A stretch of 64,000 nucleotides of DNA, from assembly GCA_902771155.1 (NCBI GenBank), contig CACXVS010000009.1:1-64000 (forward strand). The letters are read 5' to 3'. Below the pieces are notes generated by a model. The model was not told the origin of the DNA and ran no database searches. It worked only from the letters and a program-made list of their open reading frames with translations. The position numbers and the translations under genes were made by a program. Positions 26,479 through 33,663 of this stretch are shown here, in pieces (position 1 is the first letter of the stretch; the number at the start of each line of letters is the position of its first letter). The stretch comes from an uncultured Prevotellaceae bacterium (GTDB lineage Bacteria; Bacteroidota; Bacteroidia; Bacteroidales; Bacteroidaceae).

Positions 26479-26515
26479 GGGGGTGTCTGCGAGAGCAGAT
26501 GCCCCCTGATTTTTG
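26479..26515 (+). terminator. Terminator after array gene 3
   Basis: GGGGGTGTCTGC, GAGA loop, GCAGATGCCCCC form a 12-base-pair stem (two G-T pairs), followed by a short T-tract (TGATTTTTG). An array-type ATCAAGTACTTAAATA lies just upstream at 26450. Confidence 0.88.
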
Positions 26516-26586
26516 TGACTGTTTTAGGAAGGGTGATGCCTATTTGATACAAACGGGTGTCTTTTATACATTTTTAAGATTATAAA

Positions 26587-26617
26587 TTTGTATAAATCAG
26601 GCATTTTCGTAACTTTG
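26587..26617 (+). promoter_or_regulatory. Promoter of array gene 4
   Basis: TTTG at 26587-26590, a 19-base spacer and TAACTTTG at 26610-26617, the same -7 box as array gene 3. Confidence 0.82.
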
Positions 26618-26655
26618 CAACCGAATAATAACCATTAAACTCTCTAAGTATTACA

Positions 26656-28200
26656 ATGAAGAAAAATCTAACGACAGGAATGGCCGCTCTCGTATTATGC
26701 GGTTTATTCGCAGGATGTTCCCACGACATGGATGACTATGGCGGGGAAAAGAGCGTGCAGAAGAAGCACCAGATGACCTACGAGCAGGCTTTTATTGCCC
26801 GTTTCGGTACTCCGTCGCCTAACCTCGACTGGGGTTTCGGTTCTAACACCGCAGCCACTACTCGTTCTCTCAATTCGAACTCGATGGCCTATAGCTCAAA
26901 AGCTGTCACAAGAGCAGCCACAAGTACTGCGGAAAGCAATTGGACACTTTCAGAGGGCTATACTGCTACTTTTAACAAGAGTTATTATGAAAAAATCGAG
27001 GCGAAAATGCCAGAGCGCCAACCAACAACAGGTTCTGATAACTTTGAGTTTGTTTCTACCGGTTCGTTCGAGTTTAGCCTGATTTTCACAAAGACCACTT
27101 CAAACAATGAGATTGGTTACTATTACTATGACCCCGAAAAGGAGAGCCTCTCTGAGCGTCATGAAGTGACCTTCCTGAACAGTCTGAATGATCAGTATAA
27201 CAATGGAGACTACTTCAAAGTGGTGAAACTCAACAATGGTGTAGAAGAGGATTTCGTTCCCACTTTTGAAGAATCAGGATTTGATATGTGGAAAATGTCT
27301 AACATCAAGGAGGTGAAGGCCAAGGTGTTCACTATCAACGTACCTGCTGGTTACCATGTTGGATTCTGGATGAAGAACCACACGTCTGATTGGCCCGTAT
27401 TCTACTCTAACCAGGCCATGAACCCTTTGAACTATCGCTATAGCGCTGTTGTAGATCTTGGCGACGACACCTTCCTGGTGGGTCTGGAAGACTGGTATAG
27501 GGCAAACGGTGGCGATGACGACTGTAACGATGTTATCTTCTCTGTCAAGAAGGGTGTGAATCCTCCACCGATTATCATTCCAACCGAGGAATATCAGGAA
27601 ATACGCGTGATGGCTGAAGACTTGACCGTAGGCCAGGATACCGACTTCGACTTCAATGATATCGTCTATGACGTGCGCCGCTATCTGAAGGATGTGGGCG
27701 ACTATCATGAGGAGCAGGTGGTGGTAATCGTAAGAGCTGCCGGTGGTACGCTGCCTCTGTATATTCTGGACGACAACCATGAGGTGCATGGATTGTTTGG
27801 GGCTGACATCGACGAGATGGTTAATACCGATGCCCAGAATCGTGGTATGAAGGGTAAGAATGCTGATCCTTATGTCTTCACTTTAGAGAATCCCAGTCGG
27901 TATGGCTCAACCATTGGCGAAATTGCCAAGAATATCCCCGTCTGGGTGATCAAGGACGGTGTGAGATGCTATCTGACGGTTCCTAATGCCAGCGAAGGCA
28001 TTGCTTCAAAGATTGGTGTCGGAACGGATTATGATTGGTGCGACGAGCGTCAGGACATTGACAACAAGTACAGCCTCCAGGAGCCTGGCAGAAAGATCAG
28101 CCTGTTTTCGGAATGGATTACTGGCGCTTTCAGTGAAAACGACTGGTATCACTATGCCAAGTCGAGCATCGAGGCTTACAAACTGGCAAAAGGACAATAA
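26656..28200 (+). CDS. LruC/DUF4842-like lipoprotein, array member 4, with two acidic motifs
   Basis: A 514-residue predicted lipoprotein (MKKNLTTGMAALVLCGLFAG, lipobox Cys21). It has the array signature YEQAFIARFGTPSPNLDWGF. Two DxDxxND-type motifs are visible: GGDDDCNDVIFSV near residue 285, in a DUF4114-like domain (PAGYHVGFWMKNH upstream), and DTDFDFNDIVYDV near residue 330, starting the LruC/DUF4842-type core. RAAGGTLPLYILDDN and HEVHGLFG follow, and it ends with YDWCDERQDIDNKYSLQ. Both acidic motifs are candidate calcium sites. It has its own promoter and terminator. Function unknown; anchored outside the cytoplasm by inference. Confidence 0.82.
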   Translation: MKKNLTTGMAALVLCGLFAGCSHDMDDYGGEKSVQKKHQMTYEQAFIARFGTPSPNLDWGFGSNTAATTRSLNSNSMAYSSKAVTRAATSTAESNWTLSEGYTATFNKSYYEKIEAKMPERQPTTGSDNFEFVSTGSFEFSLIFTKTTSNNEIGYYYYDPEKESLSERHEVTFLNSLNDQYNNGDYFKVVKLNNGVEEDFVPTFEESGFDMWKMSNIKEVKAKVFTINVPAGYHVGFWMKNHTSDWPVFYSNQAMNPLNYRYSAVVDLGDDTFLVGLEDWYRANGGDDDCNDVIFSVKKGVNPPPIIIPTEEYQEIRVMAEDLTVGQDTDFDFNDIVYDVRRYLKDVGDYHEEQVVVIVRAAGGTLPLYILDDNHEVHGLFGADIDEMVNTDAQNRGMKGKNADPYVFTLENPSRYGSTIGEIAKNIPVWVIKDGVRCYLTVPNASEGIASKIGVGTDYDWCDERQDIDNKYSLQEPGRKISLFSEWITGAFSENDWYHYAKSSIEAYKLAKGQ

Positions 28201-28233
28201 GCAATAACCGCCTTATTTTATCAATAATTATCG

Positions 28234-28271
28234 TAGGGCAATGGCCATAGCGCCGTTGCCCTATGCTTTTT
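28234..28271 (+). terminator. Terminator after array gene 4
   Basis: TAGGGCAA (28234-28241) pairs with TTGCCCTA (28256-28263), with an inner GGC/GCC pairing, followed by TGCTTTTTG. It lacks the CTGC-GNGA-GCAG top of the other array terminators. Confidence 0.78.
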
Positions 28272-28283
28272 GTGGGGATTTAT

Positions 28284-28314
28284 TTTGCATTGTCCGAAGA
28301 AAGTCGTACCTTTG
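28284..28314 (+). promoter_or_regulatory. Promoter of the spmAB-like fusion gene
   Basis: TTTG at 28284-28287, a 19-base spacer and TACCTTTG at 28307-28314. The ATG at 28323 is only 9 bases downstream, so the message would be leaderless or nearly so. An in-frame ATG at 28263 lies upstream of this promoter and is rejected. Confidence 0.75.
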
Positions 28315-28322
28315 TACCCAAT

Positions 28323-29612
28323 ATGGTACTAAATTATATTTGGATTGCGTTTTTCATCATCGCATTCGTGATTGCGCTGGTGAAACTGGTGTTTCTGGGA
28401 GACTTCGAGGTGTTCCCGGCTATGATGGATTCTACGTTCTCTTCGTCGAAGACGGCCTTTGAGATTTCGTTGGGTCTGACGGGTGTGTTGTCGCTCTGGC
28501 TGGGTATTATGAAGATTGGCGAGAAGGGGGGCGTGGTGAACGTGCTCGCCCGACTGCTGAGTCCTATCTTCGTGAAGCTGTTTCCCGACATTCCCAAGGG
28601 GCACCCTGTGACGGGCTCCATCTTCATGAACATCGCTGCCAACATGCTGGGCCTCGACAATGCGGCTACGCCCCTTGGCCTGAAGGCGATGGAACAGTTG
28701 AAAGAGATTGAAGATGGAAGATTGAAAATTGAAAAAGAGCAAGGAAGGATCAGTGACAGCCAGTTGAAGGAAATGAGCGTGACGGCTTCGAACCCGATGA
28801 TCATGTTCCTCGTGCTGAACACCAGTGGACTGACGCTGATTCCTATCTCAATCATGGTGTATCGTGCCCAGATGGGAGCAGCCCAGCCTACGGACATCTT
28901 CATCCCCATCCTGCTGGCTACCTTCTTCTCGACACTGGCTGGTATCATCATCACCAGTCTGTTCCAGAAGATTAACCTGCTGAACCGTACCATCTTACTG
29001 ACGCTGGGAGGCGCTGCTCTGCTCGTGGCTACCATCATCTGGGGCTTCGGAAAGCTCGACTCTGTGCTGATGAACCAGGTGAGCACCTCTGTGGCTAATA
29101 TCCTGCTGATGACGATTATCATCGCCTTTATCCTGGCTGGTGTCAGAAAGAAGGTGAACGTCTATGACGCCTTTATCGAGGGGGCGAAGGATGGATTTAC
29201 AACGGCTGTGCGCATCATTCCCTATCTGGTGGCTATCCTCGTGGGCATCGGCGTGTTCAGAGCCAGTGGGGCGATGGACATGCTGATCGACGGCATCCGT
29301 TGGAGCGTGGATCTGGTGGGGGTTAACAGCGACTTTGTGGGTGCCCTGCCTACGGCGCTGATGAAACCCCTCTCAGGCAGTGGGGCCCGAGGCATGATGG
29401 TGGATGCGATGACAACCTATGGCGCCGACTCGTTTATCGGGCGTCTGAGTTGTATCTTCCAGGGCTCGACGGATACCACGTTCTATATACTGGCCGTTTA
29501 CTTCGGTAGTGTGGGAATTGTGAAGACGCGCCACGCTGTGACCTGCGGACTCTTAGCCGATCTGGCTGGTATCCTTGCAGCGATCTTCATTGCTTATCTG
29601 TTTTTTGGGTAA
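28323..29612 (+). CDS. Fused spore-maturation-like membrane protein (SpmA-SpmB, nucleoside-recognition/Gate domains)
   Basis: A 429-residue polytopic membrane protein. The N-terminal half matches SpmA (FEVFPAMMDSTFSSSKTAFE, ISLGLTGVLSLWLG, NIAANMLGLDNAATPLGLKAM) and the C-terminal half SpmB (AFIEGAKDGFTTAVRIIPYL, MKPLSGSGARGMM, GSTDTTFY, a short re-entrant region). Both carry Gate-type domains related to nucleoside transporters. Despite the name, non-sporulating Bacteroidetes carry this fusion; its substrate is unknown. Residues about 131-143, in the region between the halves, are encoded by a GAAGATTGAAAATTG-like repeat related to intergenic repeats nearby. The flippase gene follows after a 72-base repeat-filled gap. 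Confidence 0.85.
   Translation: MVLNYIWIAFFIIAFVIALVKLVFLGDFEVFPAMMDSTFSSSKTAFEISLGLTGVLSLWLGIMKIGEKGGVVNVLARLLSPIFVKLFPDIPKGHPVTGSIFMNIAANMLGLDNAATPLGLKAMEQLKEIEDGRLKIEKEQGRISDSQLKEMSVTASNPMIMFLVLNTSGLTLIPISIMVYRAQMGAAQPTDIFIPILLATFFSTLAGIIITSLFQKINLLNRTILLTLGGAALLVATIIWGFGKLDSVLMNQVSTSVANILLMTIIIAFILAGVRKKVNVYDAFIEGAKDGFTTAVRIIPYLVAILVGIGVFRASGAMDMLIDGIRWSVDLVGVNSDFVGALPTALMKPLSGSGARGMMVDAMTTYGADSFIGRLSCIFQGSTDTTFYILAVYFGSVGIVKTRHAVTCGLLADLAGILAAIFIAYLFFG
28706..28742 (+). repeat. GAAGATTGAA-like repeat inside the spmAB coding region
   Basis: ATTGAAGATGGAAGATTGAA and its continuation encode IEDGRLKIEKEQ at the hydrophilic junction. The same repeat family fills the next spacer (29613-29684), which suggests it expanded into the gene. 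Confidence 0.7.
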
Positions 29613-29684
29613 AATTGAAGAATTGAAGGATTGAAGAATTGAAGAATTGAAGAATTGAAAAATTGAAGATTGAGGATTGAAGTC
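29613..29684 (+). repeat. GAAGAATT tandem repeat before the flippase gene
   Basis: About eight imperfect copies of ATTGAAGA(A) fill the whole gap between stop and start codons. Related stretches occur at 38037-38066 and 43150-43174. Confidence 0.88.
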
Positions 29685-31112
29685 ATGGCGAATCTAAAAT
29701 CACTTTTCAAAGATACGGCCATATACGGGCTTTCGAGCATCGTGGGCAGGTTCCTGAACTATCTGCTCGTGCCGCTCTACACCCACTATATGCCCAAGGC
29801 TTCGGGCGACTATGGCATCAGCACCAACATCTATGCCTATACGGCTCTGATTCTGGTGTTCCTGACCTTTGGCATGGAGACCACGCTGTTCCGATTTGCC
29901 AACGACGAGCGCACCAAGCCAGACACGGTGTTCTCGACAGCCTTTGCCACTGTGGGGTCGCTGACGGCCCTTTTCCTAGTGCTGGTCTTCGGATTCATTG
30001 GTCCTATCAGTGGGGCACTGGGCTATACAGAGCACCCCGACTATCTGCTGATGATGGCTGTGGTAGTGGCCCTCGACGCCATCCAGGCCATGCCTTTCTG
30101 CTATCTGAGATTCCAGAAGCGCGCCATCCGATTCGCCTCGCTGAAGATGCTGTTTATCTTACTGAACATCGCCATGAACGTCGTCTGGTTCGTGCTTTTG
30201 GGCAAGACATCGGTGTTCTACGTGTTCTTTATCAATCTGCTGTGCACTGGTTTCATCACCTTCTTCTTTATCCCAGACATGTTCCGCATCAAGTGGAACT
30301 TCGACGGGAGTCTGCTTCGCGAGATGCTGAGCTACTCATGGCCCATCCTGATACTGGGTATCGCTGGCATCCTGAACCAGGTGGCCGATAAGATTATCTT
30401 CCCACTGGTGTATCCTGACGAGGCAGAGGCCAATGTGCAGTTGGGTGTGTATGGCAGTTGTGTGAAGATTGCCATGATCATGGCTATGATCACCCAGGCC
30501 TTCCGCTATGCCTACGAGCCCATCGTGTTTGCCAAGAAAAAGGATGCCGACAAGACGGATTACTATGCCTCGGCCATGAAGTTCTTTATCATCTTCACCC
30601 TGCTGGCCTTCCTCGTGGTGATGGGTTGGATGCCTGTGCTGCAATATATTATAGGTGAGGACTATCGTGAGGGACTGGGCGTGGTGCCTATCGTGATGAT
30701 GGCTGAGATATTCATGGGCATCTACTTCAACCTGTCGTTCTGGTATAAGCTCATCGACAAGACCATTTATGGAGCCTGGTTCTCGATAGCGGGTTGTGCT
30801 GTGCTGTTGGCAGTGAACATCGTCTTTATCCCCAAGATCGGCTACTGGGCCTGTGCCTGGGGCGGTCTGGCTGGCTATGGAACGTCGATGATACTGAGTT
30901 ATCTCGTGGGACAGAAAAAGAACCCCATCCCCTATCCTATCAGTAGTATTGCCATTTACTTTATTTCTGCGATGACCCTGTTTGGCATGATGAAGTGGTT
31001 CGAGAGGAATACAGACTGGCCAACATGGATTCTGTTCATCATCAATAATCTCCTGATTGCAGGCTTCGTATTCAGAATCATCAAGAGCGAGCATTTAAAA
31101 GTAAAAAAGTAA
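29685..31112 (+). CDS. Polysaccharide flippase-like membrane protein (MOP/MATE superfamily)
   Basis: A 475-residue protein with about 14 hydrophobic segments and a short cytoplasmic N-terminus (MANLKSLFKDTAIYGLSSIV). The start plus GLSSIVGRFLNYLLVPLYT and the even helix distribution match Wzx-like flippases, which move lipid-linked sugar units across the inner membrane. No glycosyltransferases are next to it, so the carried glycan is unknown. The start at 29685 is chosen because it is the only ATG after the repeat-filled spacer. Its last codons run directly into the GTAAAAAGG repeat. Confidence 0.87.
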   Translation: MANLKSLFKDTAIYGLSSIVGRFLNYLLVPLYTHYMPKASGDYGISTNIYAYTALILVFLTFGMETTLFRFANDERTKPDTVFSTAFATVGSLTALFLVLVFGFIGPISGALGYTEHPDYLLMMAVVVALDAIQAMPFCYLRFQKRAIRFASLKMLFILLNIAMNVVWFVLLGKTSVFYVFFINLLCTGFITFFFIPDMFRIKWNFDGSLLREMLSYSWPILILGIAGILNQVADKIIFPLVYPDEAEANVQLGVYGSCVKIAMIMAMITQAFRYAYEPIVFAKKKDADKTDYYASAMKFFIIFTLLAFLVVMGWMPVLQYIIGEDYREGLGVVPIVMMAEIFMGIYFNLSFWYKLIDKTIYGAWFSIAGCAVLLAVNIVFIPKIGYWACAWGGLAGYGTSMILSYLVGQKKNPIPYPISSIAIYFISAMTLFGMMKWFERNTDWPTWILFIINNLLIAGFVFRIIKSEHLKVKK

Positions 31113-31166
31113 AAAGGTAAAAAGGTAAAAAGGTAAAAAAGTAAAAGGGTAAAAGGGTAAAAAAAG
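31097..31166 (+). repeat. GTAAAAAGG tandem repeat, left arm of an inverted pair
   Basis: Eight or more 8-9-base units between the flippase and the four-helix-bundle gene, overlapping the last codons of the flippase. The complementary repeat lies at 31534-31571, so the small gene between is flanked by inverted copies. Confidence 0.9.
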
Positions 31167-31517
31167 ATGGGAAATAATGTAATATACAAATTAAGCAAGG
31201 GTTTTGCTTTGAGGATTATTGATTTGTATTCTTATCTTTATTACGAGAAGAAAGAGTTAATTATATCTAAACAAATATATCGAAGTGGAACAAGTATTGG
31301 GGCAAATATAGCGGAAAGCATATATGCACAAAGTGAAGCTGACTACATAAACAAACTTAAAATATCTCTTAAGGAGGCTAGTGAAACAAAATATTGGTTA
31401 GAACTATTATATGAATCAAATTTAATTGACGAAGCGCGTTTTAATTCTCTTTCAAACGACATTAATACAATTATTGGAACAACAATTAATATAATAAATA
31501 AGTTGAATAAAAAATGA
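31167..31517 (+). CDS. Four-helix-bundle protein (23S rRNA intervening-sequence/Avd-like family)
   Basis: A 116-residue protein, all helical, with the family pattern KGFALRIIDLYSYL near the start, IYRSGTSIGANIAES in the middle and EASETKYWLELLYES before the last helix. This is the TIGR02436-type family first seen in 23S rRNA insertions; the related Avd protein works with reverse transcriptase in diversity-generating retroelements, but no such partner is present here. The gene is strikingly AT-rich compared with its neighbours, is flanked by inverted GTAAAAAGG repeats, and its stop overlaps the next start by 4 bases (ATGA). These features suggest insertion of a foreign unit. Function unknown. 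Confidence 0.88.
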   Translation: MGNNVIYKLSKGFALRIIDLYSYLYYEKKELIISKQIYRSGTSIGANIAESIYAQSEADYINKLKISLKEASETKYWLELLYESNLIDEARFNSLSNDINTIIGTTINIINKLNKK

Positions 31518-33643
31518 GAAAGTTTTTGTATTTCTTTTTACCTTTTTACCTTTTTACCTTTTTACCTTTAAAGGCTGATGAGGGTATGTGGACGCTGTAC
31601 AATCTGCCTAATGCCGTCTATGAGACAATGAAGATGGAGAACTACGAACTGCCCTACGGTGCTCTGTACGAAGGCGACGATGCCATCAAGAACTGCGTAG
31701 TGAACTTCGGAGGCTACTGCTCGGGGGTGGTGGTATCTCCCGACGGACTCGTGTTTACCAACCACCACTGTGGCTTCGAGGCCATCCGCTCGCACTCCAC
31801 TGTGGAGCACGACTATATGTTGGACGGCTTTGTGTCGAACAGTTTTGAGGAGGAGCTGCCCAACAAGGACCTCTTCGTGTCGTTCATGGTGGAACAGAAG
31901 GATATCACGCCCATGCTCGACTCACTGGGTATCAACCAGATGAACAGCGACAAGCGCTACCTGTTCCTCGACTCGCTGGAGAACGCCATGCTGAAGGATA
32001 TCGAGAAACAAGACTCCACCTTGCGTGTGGAGATCAAACCATACTACGAGGGGAACCAGTACTATCTGACAACCTATCGCGACTATCCTGACGTGCGCCT
32101 GGTGTTTGCCCTGCCCAAGTCGATGGGTAAGTTTGGTGGTGAAACAGACAACTGGATGTGGCCCCGCCAGACCTGCGACTTCAGCGTGTTCCGCATCTAT
32201 GTCGATCCGAAGACGGGTGGACCTGCGAAATATTCGAAGGACAACGTGCCGATGAAACCGAAGAAATGGGCACCCGTATCGCTGCAGGGCTACGTGCCCG
32301 GCTCGTTCTCGATGACCATTGGCTATCCTGGCTCTACAAGTCGTTACCTGTCGAGCTATGGTATCAGAGAGCGCCGAGATGCCCAGAACACCCCAATGTA
32401 TCAGACAAGAGAGGTGAAGCAGGGCATCATGCTCCGACATATGAGAGCCGACGAGGCCGTGCGCATCAAGTACGACTCGAAGTACGCCAACAGCTCGAAC
32501 TACTGGAAGAACTCCATCGGTATGAACAAATGTATCGACAGCATCGGACTGATTCAGCAGAAGGCACAGTTCGAGCAGAAGATACGCCAGTGGCAGGACT
32601 CAACGGGATACCTGAAAGACAAGCTCGACTTCGACCTGTTGGAGCGTCTCTACCAGAAGCGCTTCGCTGCTGCCAGAGCCCTGACCTACTACAGCGAAAC
32701 CTTCGGACGCAGAAATACTGACGAGATGACTCGTCGTGCCCTTCGGGTGCAGAATGGTGCCATCGTCAACGGCAAGGAAGGCAAGCCCAAGACCTATTAT
32801 ATCGAATTTAAGGACAACAGCGATACATGGGACTACGATACGGACCGTGAGATCATCGGTGCCCTGCTGAAGCATTACCGTGAGAATGTGGAGATCAAAT
32901 ACCAGCCCGACTTCTACAACGTCATCGACCACGACTTCAAGGGCGACTACCAGAAGTTTGTGGATCACATCTATAAGAAGTCGAAACTGATGAAGAGCGA
33001 CAAGAAGATCTACATCAACAAGAAGAGCTATCACAAGGACCCGGGTGTGGTGTATGGCGAGAGCGTGAAGAGCGCACAGGCTGACATCGTGCTCGACCTA
33101 GAGGCTGTCTCTGACAGTATCGACATCCTGGAGCGTTACCTCTGTGCTGCCAAACTGCGCATGGAGGAGGATATGCCCAACTACAGCGATGCCAACTTCA
33201 CCATGCGACTCAGCTACGGCCAGGTGGGCGAGTATCTGCTGGGCGGAAAGCCTTCAGGCTACTATACGGACGCCAAGAGCATTGTAGAGAAGATGGAAAA
33301 GGGCGAGAAGGGTGTCATCGACTACGAGGCTGAGCCCATCATGAAGGAACTGCTCTCGAAGAACGACTTCGGCAAATACACCGATAAGACCACTGGCAAA
33401 CTGCACCTCTGTTTCCTGTCGAACAATGATATTACAGGTGGCAACTCTGGTTCGCCGATGTTCAATGGCAAGGGTGAGCTCATTGGTCTGGCCTTCGACG
33501 GCAACTGGGACAGTCTGTCGAGCGATATCTTCTTCGACAAGCAACTGGCTCGCTGCATCGGTGTCGATATCCGCTACGTGCTCTACATGATGGAGAGTTG
33601 GGGCAAAGCCGATCGCCTGCTGAAAGAGATCAACGCCAAGTAA
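31514..33643 (+). CDS. S46-family dipeptidyl-peptidase (DPP7/DPP11 type), exported
   Basis: A 709-residue periplasmic serine peptidase releasing dipeptides from the N-terminus of oligopeptides. The N-terminal catalytic His lies in FTNHHCGFEAI (His84-His85), and the catalytic Ser is Ser645 in TGGNSGSPMFNG. The residue after AFD near 656 is Gly (LAFDGNWDS); in characterised S46 enzymes Gly at this point goes with preference for hydrophobic P1 residues and Arg with Asp/Glu, so a DPP7-like specificity is inferred. Unusually, the signal peptide core (FLPFYLFTFLPL) is encoded by a CCTTTTTAC repeat. The start overlaps the four-helix-bundle gene by 4 bases. Confidence 0.92.
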   Translation: MRKFLYFFLPFYLFTFLPLKADEGMWTLYNLPNAVYETMKMENYELPYGALYEGDDAIKNCVVNFGGYCSGVVVSPDGLVFTNHHCGFEAIRSHSTVEHDYMLDGFVSNSFEEELPNKDLFVSFMVEQKDITPMLDSLGINQMNSDKRYLFLDSLENAMLKDIEKQDSTLRVEIKPYYEGNQYYLTTYRDYPDVRLVFALPKSMGKFGGETDNWMWPRQTCDFSVFRIYVDPKTGGPAKYSKDNVPMKPKKWAPVSLQGYVPGSFSMTIGYPGSTSRYLSSYGIRERRDAQNTPMYQTREVKQGIMLRHMRADEAVRIKYDSKYANSSNYWKNSIGMNKCIDSIGLIQQKAQFEQKIRQWQDSTGYLKDKLDFDLLERLYQKRFAAARALTYYSETFGRRNTDEMTRRALRVQNGAIVNGKEGKPKTYYIEFKDNSDTWDYDTDREIIGALLKHYRENVEIKYQPDFYNVIDHDFKGDYQKFVDHIYKKSKLMKSDKKIYINKKSYHKDPGVVYGESVKSAQADIVLDLEAVSDSIDILERYLCAAKLRMEEDMPNYSDANFTMRLSYGQVGEYLLGGKPSGYYTDAKSIVEKMEKGEKGVIDYEAEPIMKELLSKNDFGKYTDKTTGKLHLCFLSNNDITGGNSGSPMFNGKGELIGLAFDGNWDSLSSDIFFDKQLARCIGVDIRYVLYMMESWGKADRLLKEINAK
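31534..31571 (+). repeat. CCTTTTTAC repeat encoding a signal-peptide core (right arm)
   Basis: Four nonamer units, complementary to the left arm at 31097-31166. They are read as hydrophobic residues in the S46 gene; all frames of this nonamer encode mostly Phe, Leu, Tyr, Pro or Thr. Confidence 0.9.
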
Positions 33644-33663
33644 AGACCTTAATACTAGTTTTT

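Noticed and set aside
31167..31517. Accessory protein (Avd) of a diversity-generating retroelement
   Set aside because: No reverse transcriptase, template or variable repeat is found anywhere near; only the fold is shared.
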